Assembly: GCA_947259395.1 (NCBI GenBank)
Contig: CAMYMN010000011.1
Span: forward strand, 1-54,551
From: an uncultured Gammaproteobacteria bacterium
GTDB lineage: Bacteria > Pseudomonadota > Gammaproteobacteria > Arenicellales > JAANXG01
Length of the DNA stretch: 54,551 bases
Reading direction: 5' to 3'
Below the pieces are notes generated by a model that was not told the DNA's origin, did not search any database, and saw only the letters and a list, made by a program, of their open reading frames with translations. Position 1 is the first letter of the stretch; every line of letters begins with the position of its first letter. The position numbers and the translations under genes were made by a program. Positions 7,685-15,554 of this stretch are shown here, one piece after another.

Positions 7685-8344
7685 ATGGCGGCCACTTCCA
7701 AGAAGAAGGCCAAAGCGAAAAAGAAGACGTCGAAGAAGAAGGTAGCAAAAAAGACCAAGAAAACGGCGAAAAAGGCGGTAAAGAAAAAGACGGCCAAAAA
7801 GGTTGCTAAAAAGAAGAAGAAAGTCGCAACCAAGAAAAAACCCGCAAAAAAGAAAACCACAAAAAAGCCTGCTAAAAAGAGGGCATCGGCAGCCCGAAAG
7901 AGATCTCGTCCCGTCATCAAGATGATGGGTGATACCATCGTACATGGGATCGACCCGTATCAGGCCAAGCGGGGTGAGAAGTATATGAGCACTCGTCAGC
8001 TCGAACACTTCCGCACGATTCTAGAGAATTGGCGATCGCAGTTGGTAGACGACATCTCCCGTACCATCCACTCGATGCAGGATGAAACCATTAACCATCC
8101 CGATCCGACGGACCGCGCAACTCAAGAAACGGATATGTCACTGGAGTTACGCAGCCGCGACCGGGAACGCAAGCTGATCAAGAAAATTGACGACACCTTT
8201 GTGCTCATCGATGCTGGTGACTACGGTTTCTGTGAAAACTGCGGGGTGGAGATCGGCATTCAGCGTCTCGAGGCCCGGCCCACGGCGACCCTATGTATCG
8301 ACTGCAAGACACTGGACGAGATTCGTGAGAGGCAGGTGATATAA
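7685..8344 (+). CDS. dksA: RNA polymerase-binding transcription factor DksA with lysine-rich N-terminal tail
   Basis: 219 residues; residues 101-219 align along their length with DksA, which binds the RNA polymerase secondary channel and with ppGpp controls rRNA and amino-acid promoters. The coiled-coil tip has DPTDRA with Asp140 and Asp143, matching the two functional aspartates of the E. coli protein. The zinc site has Cys183, Cys186, Cys204 and Cys207. The first 78 residues are an Ala-Lys-rich histone H1-like tail (about half lysine) not found in E. coli DksA; such tails bind DNA non-specifically. The start at 7685 is chosen because AGGAG lies 7 bases upstream; an upstream TTG at 7610 would overlap the promoter. 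Confidence 0.92.
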   Translation: MAATSKKKAKAKKKTSKKKVAKKTKKTAKKAVKKKTAKKVAKKKKKVATKKKPAKKKTTKKPAKKRASAARKRSRPVIKMMGDTIVHGIDPYQAKRGEKYMSTRQLEHFRTILENWRSQLVDDISRTIHSMQDETINHPDPTDRATQETDMSLELRSRDRERKLIKKIDDTFVLIDAGDYGFCENCGVEIGIQRLEARPTATLCIDCKTLDEIRERQVI

Positions 8345-8363
8345 GACCGGTGTAATACCGGTC
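8345..8363. terminator. Hairpin immediately after dksA
   Basis: GACCGGT 8345-8351 and ACCGGTC 8357-8363 form a 7-bp stem with a 5-base loop directly after the dksA stop codon. There is no following T tract on the plus strand, so it may be a weak or Rho-aided terminator or an mRNA 3' stabiliser. Confidence 0.4.
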
Positions 8364-8399
8364 CGGCGCGAAGCTGAAAGCGCCATCGGCCGTGAAACG

Positions 8400-9383
8400 A
8401 TGTCCATTGTTGAGTCTGAGTTTCGACCGGCAATCTGGTGCCGAAACCCGCATCTACAGACACTGTGGCCGTATTTTTTCCGTTTTTCTCCCCGACCCGA
8501 GTACCGCCGGGAACGCCTCGAGCTGAAGGACGGCGATTTTCTTGACCTTGACTGGTACGAGCCCAACTCTGCAGGACCATTGGTCTTAGTTTTACACGGG
8601 CTGGAAGGCTGTTCACGATCTCATTACGTTCGCGGGTTGGTCACCGCCTTTGCGCAACGAAACATTCGATCCGTGGTCATGCATCACCGTGGGTGCAGCG
8701 GGGAACCGAACCGTTTAGATCGTAGCTATCATGCCGGGGAAACCATCGATTTAGATACCGTATTGACGCGCTTGCATGACCGTGAACCGAACACCCCCCT
8801 GGGCGCGATCGGTTTTTCCCTGGGCGGTAATATGTTACTGAAATGGCTAGGCGAAAATCCGCACATCTCATTAGTTGAAGCCGCGGTGGCGGTTTCGGTC
8901 CCATTCTTGCTTGCGGAAGGAGCCCGGCGCATGCAACGGGGAATATCGCAAATCTATCAACGGCGTCTAATAGGATTAATGAAACATTCCCTCAACAAGA
9001 AGTTCGCACACCGACCGGCGCCGGTGGATATGTACCATGTGCGCGAGCTCCAAACTTTTTGGGACTTCGACGATCAAGTAACCGCGCGGCTCCACGACTT
9101 CGCCAGCGTCAAAGACTACTACGAGCGCAGCAGCAGCCGCCAATTCCTCTCCGAAATCAACACCGATACCTTGATTGTGCATGCAAAGGATGATCCATTG
9201 ATGACCACTGCGGTGATTCCCCGGGAGCATGAATTGTCTACCAAGATTCAACTCGAGGTGAGTCAATATGGCGGCCATGTGGGCTTTGTCACTGGCCCGG
9301 TGTGGCGTCCTCGGTATTGGTTGGATCAACGGGTGACGGATTATCTCAGTACGAAGCTAGCGTCCAAGGGCCCCCCAATCTAG
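8400..9383 (+). CDS. yheT: YheT-family alpha/beta hydrolase
   Basis: 327-residue hydrolase of the YheT/embryogenesis-associated group. It begins with the conserved NPHLQTLWPYFFR block (residues 16-28), followed by LVLVLHGLEGCSRSHYVRGL (oxyanion region), the nucleophile motif GFSLGGN with Ser140, the acid VHAKDD (Asp264/265) and YGGHVGF with His293. These proteins are carboxylesterase-like; the physiological substrate is not established. The ATG at 8400 lies 55 bases after dksA, and the pair may be partly co-transcribed, with a hairpin between them. It converges on the isocitrate dehydrogenase gene, 70 bases apart end to end. Confidence 0.87.
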   Translation: MSIVESEFRPAIWCRNPHLQTLWPYFFRFSPRPEYRRERLELKDGDFLDLDWYEPNSAGPLVLVLHGLEGCSRSHYVRGLVTAFAQRNIRSVVMHHRGCSGEPNRLDRSYHAGETIDLDTVLTRLHDREPNTPLGAIGFSLGGNMLLKWLGENPHISLVEAAVAVSVPFLLAEGARRMQRGISQIYQRRLIGLMKHSLNKKFAHRPAPVDMYHVRELQTFWDFDDQVTARLHDFASVKDYYERSSSRQFLSEINTDTLIVHAKDDPLMTTAVIPREHELSTKIQLEVSQYGGHVGFVTGPVWRPRYWLDQRVTDYLSTKLASKGPPI

Positions 9384-9453
9384 CCCGCATATTGCAGCAA
9401 GAATTCCGGATGACGGCATCGCCCCGCCGCAATCCAGAGGCGAAACACGAGGG

Positions 9454-10455
9454 CTACAGCCGATCAATAATCGCGTCGGTAAACTCCTCGGTCGCGGCAT
9501 GACCACCGAGATCTCGCGTGACGCGATCACCGGTTGCAATGACCTCTCTGATCGCGGTACGAATGCGCTGTGCCTTCGCAGGCATATTCAACTGGTCCAG
9601 CATCAACGCGGCTGCCAAGATCAGCGCCGAGGGATTGGCGATCTTTTTCCCGGCAATGTCCGGCGCCGAACCATGAACCGCCTCGAAAATCGCGACGTCA
9701 TCACCGATATTAGCTCCTGGCGCCATGCCCAGTCCGCCAATTAAACCGGCGCATAGATCTGAGATAATATCGCCAAACAGATTCGTCGTGACAATGACAT
9801 CAAACTGGTGTGGGTTCATCACTAATTGCATGCACGTGTTGTCGACAATCATCTCTACACTTTCAATATTCGGGTATTGTTTGGCAATTTCCCGTGCAAC
9901 ATTGAGGAACAAGCCGGAAGTCGCCTTCAATATGTTCGCCTTGTGCACGATTGTGATCTTTTCCCGATTACGCCTCTGCGCCAGCTCAAAAGCGAATCGA
10001 ATCACCCGCTCCGAGCCGGCGCGCGTGATAACGCTAACCGACTCGGCCCGTGATCCGTCCGATGAGATTTCCTGACGTTCGCCGGAGTACATACCTTCGG
10101 TGTTCTCGCGAATGGTGATGATGTCGATATTATGATATCGCGACTGCACACCGGGACGGGTAATGGCAGGACGCACGTTGGCATATAGATCGAACATCTT
10201 GCGAAGCCGAACATTGATCGACGTAAACCCCTTCCCCACGGGTGTGGTCAATGGCCCCTTCAAGGCGACGCCGTTTGTACGGATCGACCGCAATGTCTCT
10301 TCAGGCAAAATTTCCTTGCCTGCTTGCGACGCGGTTATTCCCGCAAGCTGATTGTCGTAACTGAATCCGCAGTCCAATGCATCCAACACGCGAAGTGCGG
10401 CCCGGGTAATCTCGGGACCGATGCCATCGCCGGGAATTATCGTAATTGGACGCAT
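9454..10455 (-). CDS. NAD-dependent isocitrate dehydrogenase (short form)
   Basis: 333 residues, member of the isocitrate/isopropylmalate dehydrogenase family, converting isocitrate to 2-oxoglutarate. The substrate region TSINVRLRKMFDLYANVRP carries the serine and arginines of isocitrate dehydrogenases, and IRENTEGMYSG follows the IDH rather than the isopropylmalate pattern. In the cofactor region HGSAPDIAGKKIANP an Asp-Ile pair stands where NADP enzymes have Lys-Tyr, indicating NAD use (inference from known family determinants). Metal-binding aspartates lie in NLFGDIISDLCAG. Homoisocitrate dehydrogenase is the main alternative. No other TCA-cycle gene is nearby. The start is ATG at 10455. 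Confidence 0.85.
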   Translation of the reverse strand: MRPITIIPGDGIGPEITRAALRVLDALDCGFSYDNQLAGITASQAGKEILPEETLRSIRTNGVALKGPLTTPVGKGFTSINVRLRKMFDLYANVRPAITRPGVQSRYHNIDIITIRENTEGMYSGERQEISSDGSRAESVSVITRAGSERVIRFAFELAQRRNREKITIVHKANILKATSGLFLNVAREIAKQYPNIESVEMIVDNTCMQLVMNPHQFDVIVTTNLFGDIISDLCAGLIGGLGMAPGANIGDDVAIFEAVHGSAPDIAGKKIANPSALILAAALMLDQLNMPAKAQRIRTAIREVIATGDRVTRDLGGHAATEEFTDAIIDRL

Positions 10456-10570
10456 AAGCCCCTCATATTACCAGTTCATGCCCATGGCCATTGGCTGGCC
10501 CGCCTTTCTCATCAGGATCCCGGTTGTTGGCGCTGAACTCGTGCGGTTGAGCGCCGCGCCTGGAGCGATG

Positions 10571-10602
10571 AAAAAAGGGGTTCAACGTCACACATAAACC
10601 CC
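10571..10602 (-). terminator. Intrinsic terminator downstream of the rhodanese gene
   Basis: On the minus strand GGGGTT, a 14-base loop, AACCCC and six T residues follow the rhodanese stop at 10686. The stem is only 6 bp, so the strength is uncertain. The surrounding 10456-10685 stretch contains no supported gene. Confidence 0.5.
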
Positions 10603-10685
10603 GACCCCGTTTTTTCTGTTGCGTGACGGCCAAGCGCAGCTGTGCAAGCGCCAGCCAGGGCGGGGCGCCTGGTGCGAAATGCGGA

Positions 10686-11120
10686 TTAGCACTGTTGCCA
10701 TGGCAGACCGTCGTGCCGCCACCCAGCGATCGTGCTGCGTTGATGATTGTCATCCAAAGGACCCTCGAAACCAGTATCGATGTGGGACACATTTTTTATC
10801 CCCGCATCGATCAACGCCTTCCCGGCCTCCACGGACCGGCGTCCACTTCGGCAGATGAGTATCACGCTAGGCGGTTTGTCCTCGTCGGCCCCCAGGAAAC
10901 CACCGAGCAACACCTCGCGCACCTGCGCGACGAATCGAGGATTAACGATCCAATCGGGTTCATCCAACCATGGGATATGGATCGCGTCTCGTGGGTGCCC
11001 AATCATCAAGTGCTCCATCGTCGAGCGAATGTCGATCAGCACCGCTTGCGGATTATTTTGCATCCGCTCATACGCTTCTTGCGGTGATATGTCTTCGGGT
11101 CGTTGGGCATCTTTACTCAT
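10686..11120 (-). CDS. Rhodanese-like sulfurtransferase domain protein
   Basis: 144-residue single-domain rhodanese. Cys90 in LICRSGRRS is the expected persulfide-carrying cysteine, and VLIDIRSTMEHLMIGHPRDAIHIPW is the usual N-terminal half of the fold. No signal peptide, so cytoplasmic. The insertion between the two halves (VNPRFVAQVREVLLGGFLG) resembles proteobacterial rhodaneses found near housekeeping genes. The ATG at 11120 has a near-perfect ribosome site (AGGAGG, 6 bases upstream). It follows dtd on the same strand after 66 bases. The thiol acceptor is unknown. Confidence 0.85.
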   Translation of the reverse strand: MSKDAQRPEDISPQEAYERMQNNPQAVLIDIRSTMEHLMIGHPRDAIHIPWLDEPDWIVNPRFVAQVREVLLGGFLGADEDKPPSVILICRSGRRSVEAGKALIDAGIKNVSHIDTGFEGPLDDNHQRSTIAGWRHDGLPWQQC

Positions 11121-11186
11121 GGCATCCTCCTGTAAGACGATTGCGACACCGCTATTCTAGCCAAACTTATAGGTCTATAAATATTC

Positions 11187-11627
11187 TTATTTCTCCAGGA
11201 CAAGCGTCACCGGACCGTCATTGACCAGCTGAACCTGCATCAATGCACCGAACCGCCCAGTCACCACGTGGCAGATGCCGGCGGCACGCAAGGCAGTAAC
11301 AAAGCGATCAAACAACGCTTGGGCCTGTCCTGGCGGCATGGCCGCGGAAAAATCCGGACGCCGTCCCCTGCCCGTATCCCCATACAGGGTAAATTGCGGC
11401 ACCACCATCAATTCCCCTCCAGTTTGCAACACCGAATATTGAAAATGCCCCGCTTGGTCGGCGAATACCCGCAGGTTTGCCACTTTGTCGGCCATCGGCT
11501 GCAATATAGATTCATCATCATCGCTGCCGAATCCAACCAGTAGCAACAACCCAGCAGCGATTTGGCTGATTAATTCCCGATCCACGGTCACTGACGCAGA
11601 TCGGACACGTTGCAGGAGAACTTTCAC
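11187..11627 (-). CDS. dtd: D-aminoacyl-tRNA deacylase
   Basis: 146 residues, the usual length. It hydrolyses D-aminoacyl (and glycyl-tRNA-Ala) esters to keep D-amino acids out of translation. Conserved blocks MKVLLQRVRSASVTV at the start, VPQFTLYGDT, GRRPDFSAAMPP, FGALMQVQLVNDGPVT (with the Gly-cisPro motif in NDGPVT) are all present. The start is GTG at 11627. It lies just beyond the pnp terminator on the same strand and is followed by the rhodanese gene. Confidence 0.95.
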   Translation of the reverse strand: MKVLLQRVRSASVTVDRELISQIAAGLLLLVGFGSDDDESILQPMADKVANLRVFADQAGHFQYSVLQTGGELMVVPQFTLYGDTGRGRRPDFSAAMPPGQAQALFDRFVTALRAAGICHVVTGRFGALMQVQLVNDGPVTLVLEK

Positions 11628-11671
11628 GAAAAGGATAAATTAATAATTTATAATCTTGCGCTTTACGCGGT

Positions 11672-11700
11672 AAAAAAAGGGGGCCTGATGGCCCCCTTTT
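11672..11700 (-). terminator. Strong intrinsic terminator after pnp
   Basis: AAAAGGGGGCC, TGAT, GGCCCCCTTTT forms an 11-bp stem with a 4-base loop. On the minus strand it is followed by seven T residues, 22 bases after the pnp stop. The A tract on the other side makes it potentially bidirectional. It closes the rimP-pnp operon. Confidence 0.9.
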
Positions 11701-11722
11701 ATTGTTCGCGGTTGAGCGTGTA

Positions 11723-13813
11723 TCACGCCGCGTTGTCAATCGCTTTCATACTCAGACGAATACGGCCTTGTTTGTCTACCTCTAAAACCTTGACCTTGAT
11801 GAGATCGCCCTCCGACAACATGTCGCTGACGTTCTCAACACGCTTGTTGGAGATCTGTGAGATGTGCACTAGACCATCCCTGCCGGGTAGGATATTAACG
11901 AATGCGCCAAAATCCATCAGTTTAACGACCCGACCCTCGTAAGTCTTACCGACCTCGACGTCGGCGGTGATATCCTCGATGCGCCGGCGTGCTTCCTGTC
12001 CGGCGGCATTGTCGACCGAGGCGATCTTGATGGTGCCGTCATCGCTGATGTCAATGGTAGTACCGGTCTCCTCGGAAATCGCACGCACCGTGGTACCACC
12101 CTTACCGATGACGTCGCGGATTTTGTCTACTGGGATCCTGATGGTCAAAATTCGCGGCGCGTAGTCCGACATTTCCGGGCGCGGACTCGAAATCGCGGTC
12201 GCCATCTCATTCAAGATATGCATGCGACCTTCGCGGGCCTGGTCTAACGCAACCTCCATGATCTCCTTGGTAATGCCGTCGATCTTTATATCCATCTGCA
12301 GGGCGGTGACACCGCTTGGTGTCCCGGCAACCTTAAAGTCCATGTCGCCAAGATGGTCCTCATCGCCCAGAATATCGGTTAACACCGCAAATTGCTCGCC
12401 GTCTTTGATCAGGCCCATGGCCACACCCGCTACGGGTGCCTTGATATTTACGCCCGCATCCATCAACGACAAGCTCGTGCCGCATACCGTGGCCATGGAG
12501 CTCGATCCATTGGATTCGGTGATCTCCGACACCACACGCACCACGTAAGGGAAATCGTCCATTGACGGCAATACCGCGGCAATTGCTCTTTTTGCCAATT
12601 TACCGTGACCAATCTCGCGGCGTTTGGGCGACCCCACACGACCAGTCTCACCGACACAGAATGGCGGGAAATTATAATGCAGCATGAACCGGTCACGGCT
12701 TTCGCCTTCTAAAGCATCAATAATTTGTGCATCGCGCTCCGTACCTAAAGTAGTGGTCACAATAGCCTGGGTCTCACCACGTGTGAACAAGGCCGACCCG
12801 TGGGTACGAGGTAGGGTGCCGACGCGACAGTTGATGGCACGGACGCTACGTGTATCGCGCCCGTCGATGCGCGGCTCGCCACCGAGGATCCGTCCGCGTA
12901 CCATATTTTTTTCGAGGTTCTTGATCGTCCCTTTGACGGCATCAATGAGCCCTTGTTCGGACTCTTCGTCGGTCAAGGCGGAAACAATCCGCTCGCGAAT
13001 ATCAGCGAGCCGATCCTGACGTTGTTGTTTGTCGGCAATACGATATGCCTCAGCAATGTCGGTATTTGCGAGTTCGGCGACTTTGTCGCCGAGTGAGGTA
13101 TCTTCCTCTATGGGATCCCATTCCATAGGCTGCACGCCCACCTCCTGAGCCAAGTCGCGGATAGTGCGAATAGCGACCTGCAGCTGTTCATGACCGAACA
13201 GCACCGCGCCCAACATCTCCTGCTCGCTCAACCCATCCGCCTCGGATTCAACCATCAGCACCGCACTTTCGGTACCGGCAACGACCAGGTCGAGTTTGGA
13301 TTCTTCGTTCAAAGTGGAAATGCTTGGGTTCAAAATATACTCACCATCCCGGAATCCCACCCGTGCCGCACCGATGGGACCCTTGAACGGTACACCCGAT
13401 AATTGCAACGCTGCGGATGCACCAATCAACGCCACAATATCAGGATCGATTTCCGGGTCTATGGACATCACGGTGGCGATGATTTGCACTTCGTTGGCAA
13501 AGCCCTTGGGAAACAGCGGGCGGATGGGGCGATCAATGAGGCGGCAGGTGAGGACGGCTTTCTCGGAAGGCCGGCCTTCTCGCCTGAAGAATCCTCCGGG
13601 TATTCGGCCTGCTGCGTAGGTTCGCTCTTCGAAATCTACGGTAAGGGGGAGGAAATCCCTCGCCGGCCCTCCTTTTTCGCACACCACGGTGACCAACACC
13701 GAGGTGTCCCCACAGCTGGCGACCACGGCCCCGGTGGCCTGTCTGGCAATTTCGCCAGTCTCCAACTTGAAATTATGCTGACCGTACTGAAACTCTTTGA
13801 CTACATGCACCAC
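11723..13813 (-). CDS. pnp: Polyribonucleotide nucleotidyltransferase (PNPase)
   Basis: 696 residues. Phosphorolytic 3'-5' exoribonuclease and degradosome component. Two RNase PH-like domains are visible (about 10-225 and 310-540), with [28 protein letters not shown] in the first (given here in parts: [25 protein letters not shown]) and the catalytic region [39 protein letters not shown] in the second. KH ([17 protein letters not shown]) and S1 ([19 protein letters not shown]) domains complete the protein. The start is GTG at 13813 with GGAG 8 bases upstream, 17 bases after rpsO, with no terminator between, so it is co-transcribed with rpsO as in other gammaproteobacteria. Confidence 0.98.
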   Translation of the reverse strand: MVHVVKEFQYGQHNFKLETGEIARQATGAVVASCGDTSVLVTVVCEKGGPARDFLPLTVDFEERTYAAGRIPGGFFRREGRPSEKAVLTCRLIDRPIRPLFPKGFANEVQIIATVMSIDPEIDPDIVALIGASAALQLSGVPFKGPIGAARVGFRDGEYILNPSISTLNEESKLDLVVAGTESAVLMVESEADGLSEQEMLGAVLFGHEQLQVAIRTIRDLAQEVGVQPMEWDPIEEDTSLGDKVAELANTDIAEAYRIADKQQRQDRLADIRERIVSALTDEESEQGLIDAVKGTIKNLEKNMVRGRILGGEPRIDGRDTRSVRAINCRVGTLPRTHGSALFTRGETQAIVTTTLGTERDAQIIDALEGESRDRFMLHYNFPPFCVGETGRVGSPKRREIGHGKLAKRAIAAVLPSMDDFPYVVRVVSEITESNGSSSMATVCGTSLSLMDAGVNIKAPVAGVAMGLIKDGEQFAVLTDILGDEDHLGDMDFKVAGTPSGVTALQMDIKIDGITKEIMEVALDQAREGRMHILNEMATAISSPRPEMSDYAPRILTIRIPVDKIRDVIGKGGTTVRAISEETGTTIDISDDGTIKIASVDNAAGQEARRRIEDITADVEVGKTYEGRVVKLMDFGAFVNILPGRDGLVHISQISNKRVENVSDMLSEGDLIKVKVLEVDKQGRIRLSMKAIDNAA

Positions 13814-13830
13814 AATATTTTCTCCACCGC

Positions 13831-14100
13831 TTATTTCCGCAGACCCAGCTTACCGATCACAGATCGATAACGCTCAATGTCCTTAGTTTTTAGATAATCA
13901 AGTAACTTGCGTCGCTGATTCACTATACGCAACAATCCTTGACGGGAATGATGATCATGTATATGAGTTTTGAAGTGCGACGACAGGTCCTTGATGCGCG
14001 CAGTCATCAACGCAATTTGGACTTCCGGTGAACCGGTATCACTGGTCCCGCGCTGATGCTCGGTGACAACTTGCGCCTTTTGCTCGGCAGTTAAAGCCAT
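13831..14100 (-). CDS. rpsO: 30S ribosomal protein S15
   Basis: 89 residues, the exact usual length. Primary 16S rRNA-binding protein; motifs [19 protein letters not shown] and [20 protein letters not shown] are diagnostic. The ATG at 14100 has AGAGGAAAG just upstream. A promoter-like pair lies at 14149-14177, so it can be transcribed apart from truB. Autoregulation by S15 binding to its own leader is known in relatives; the fold cannot be confirmed here. Confidence 0.98.
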   Translation of the reverse strand: MALTAEQKAQVVTEHQRGTSDTGSPEVQIALMTARIKDLSSHFKTHIHDHHSRQGLLRIVNQRRKLLDYLKTKDIERYRSVIGKLGLRK

Positions 14101-14148
14101 AACTTTCCTCTGTGTTCTTAATGGGTTAGCTCGAAAAACGGCCCGCGT

Positions 14149-14177
14149 ATTCTAACTGCACACCTCCGCCGTCACAA
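14149..14177 (-). promoter_or_regulatory. Putative sigma-70 promoter of rpsO-pnp
   Basis: On the minus strand TTGTGA (14172-14177) and TAGAAT (14149-14154) are separated by exactly 17 bases in the 129-base truB-rpsO gap, giving a leader of about 45 bases before the rpsO start. Matches are 4 of 6 and 5 of 6. Confidence 0.6.
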
Positions 14178-14229
14178 CCAGATGCGTGCAATAGTGCGGG
14201 CACCGAAATTTGTATGTAAAGACAATCAC

Positions 14230-15189
14230 TTAGTAAGTCTGAAACAGCCGTTTCGGCGCCACGCGACCATCCGCCATAACTTGACCCACACCGAGAAATC
14301 CGGCCTCCTTGGCATACAGCCGCACCCAACCCGAACGCGGCACCCCGGAAGCACGCACTGGCTGTCCGCGGCACAAGTAATAGGCGGCATCGGCTGACAA
14401 CATCACATCCGGCAGGTCCGATAGCCCCTCATCCGCGGGTATCAATAAGCGATCGAGATCCTCGATACACTCGGCGCGCCGCAGTTGTTCGAAAGACACC
14501 GCGTCGTCCACGGTAAATGAACCGACACCTATACGCCGCAGCGATGCGACATGAGCACCACATCCCAATCTTTCACCCAACTCGTGGGCCAGCGTCCTCA
14601 CATAAAAACCGCTCGAACAGTGTAGTTCGACCTCTATGTTATCTGAGTCCTGTCGCCGCCAGGTTGCCTGATACACGTTGACAGACCGTGGCTTACGCTC
14701 GACTTCAATACCCTGACGCGCGAGTTTGTACAGCGGCTGTCCGCGATGCTTGATGGCGCTATACATGGGCGGCACCTGCTGGATACGGCCGCGAAAGGCA
14801 GCTAATGCCTCCTCGACCGATTCATCGGACACATTTACTGGCGCACTGAAGACAAGGTCACCTTCCGCATCACCGGTATCAGTTGACTTACCAAGCGTGA
14901 AGACCGTCCGATAACGCTTGTCCGCATCTAGAAAAAAACTGGAAATCTTAGTTGCCTCGCCGAAGCATATCGGCAACAAGCCAGTAGCAATGGGGTCCAA
15001 ACTGCCGGTGTGCCCCGCTTTGCGCGCTTTGTACAATGTCTTCACATCCTGCAGCGCAGTGTTGGAAGTCAGGCCTACAGGTTTGTCCAGCAACAAGATC
15101 CCTTGGATGTTGCGGCCGCCGCGTCGTCTACTTTGCTTCAATGCCGGATCAGCCTTTGGGAGTGGCATCGATATCGGGGTGTACTGCAT
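14230..15189 (-). CDS. truB: tRNA pseudouridine(55) synthase
   Basis: Makes pseudouridine 55 in the T loop of tRNAs. The catalytic aspartate lies in GHTGSLDPIATGLLP, with KPVGLTSNTALQ before it and YKLARQGIEVERKPR after; the C-terminal PUA-like part ends in VGQVMADGRVAPKRLF. 319 residues from ATG at 15189, slightly longer than usual; an internal ATG at 15168 would give 312 residues. Either start overlaps the 3' end of rbfA (stop at 15149), implying translational coupling. Confidence 0.96.
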   Translation of the reverse strand: MQYTPISMPLPKADPALKQSRRRGGRNIQGILLLDKPVGLTSNTALQDVKTLYKARKAGHTGSLDPIATGLLPICFGEATKISSFFLDADKRYRTVFTLGKSTDTGDAEGDLVFSAPVNVSDESVEEALAAFRGRIQQVPPMYSAIKHRGQPLYKLARQGIEVERKPRSVNVYQATWRRQDSDNIEVELHCSSGFYVRTLAHELGERLGCGAHVASLRRIGVGSFTVDDAVSFEQLRRAECIEDLDRLLIPADEGLSDLPDVMLSADAAYYLCRGQPVRASGVPRSGWVRLYAKEAGFLGVGQVMADGRVAPKRLFQTY

Positions 15190-15532
15190 TCTCGATCAAC
15201 TTCGACAACTGATTTCCATTTTCGACACTGGTATCGTAAACAAAGCGAAAATTCGGACTCACGCGTAAATTCAAGTCGTGGCTCAACTCGCGACGTAAGA
15301 AACCGCTCGCGTGTGTCAGAGCCGCTATTAGTTGTTCTTTGCTCGCTGAATCATCTTCCTGATTGAGGCGAGTTACGTATACCTTGGCGTGTTTCAAGTC
15401 TTTACTCAGCTCAACGCCGGTAACAGTAACGAATCCAATACGCGGATCGTTCACTTGATTCGCCAATAATTTGGCGAGTTCGCGCTGCACAAGTTCCGCA
15501 ACCCGGCGGGTGCGGCTGAACTCTCTCGGCAT
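15149..15532 (-). CDS. rbfA: 30S ribosome-binding factor A
   Basis: 127 residues. Binds the 30S subunit and helps 16S rRNA 5'-end maturation and cold adaptation. The start MPREFSRTRRVAELVQREL and the KH-like segment RIGFVTVTGVELSKDLKHAKVYV are characteristic. It follows infB by 22 bases and its 3' end overlaps truB. Confidence 0.96.
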   Translation of the reverse strand: MPREFSRTRRVAELVQRELAKLLANQVNDPRIGFVTVTGVELSKDLKHAKVYVTRLNQEDDSASKEQLIAALTHASGFLRRELSHDLNLRVSPNFRFVYDTSVENGNQLSKLIENAVHPDIDATPKG

Positions 15533-15554
15533 GTCTTATCACCGCGCCTGCGGG

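Noticed and set aside
10463..10792. 109-codon minus-strand open frame
   Set aside because: Overlaps the rhodanese gene and its terminator in another frame; the sequence looks random.
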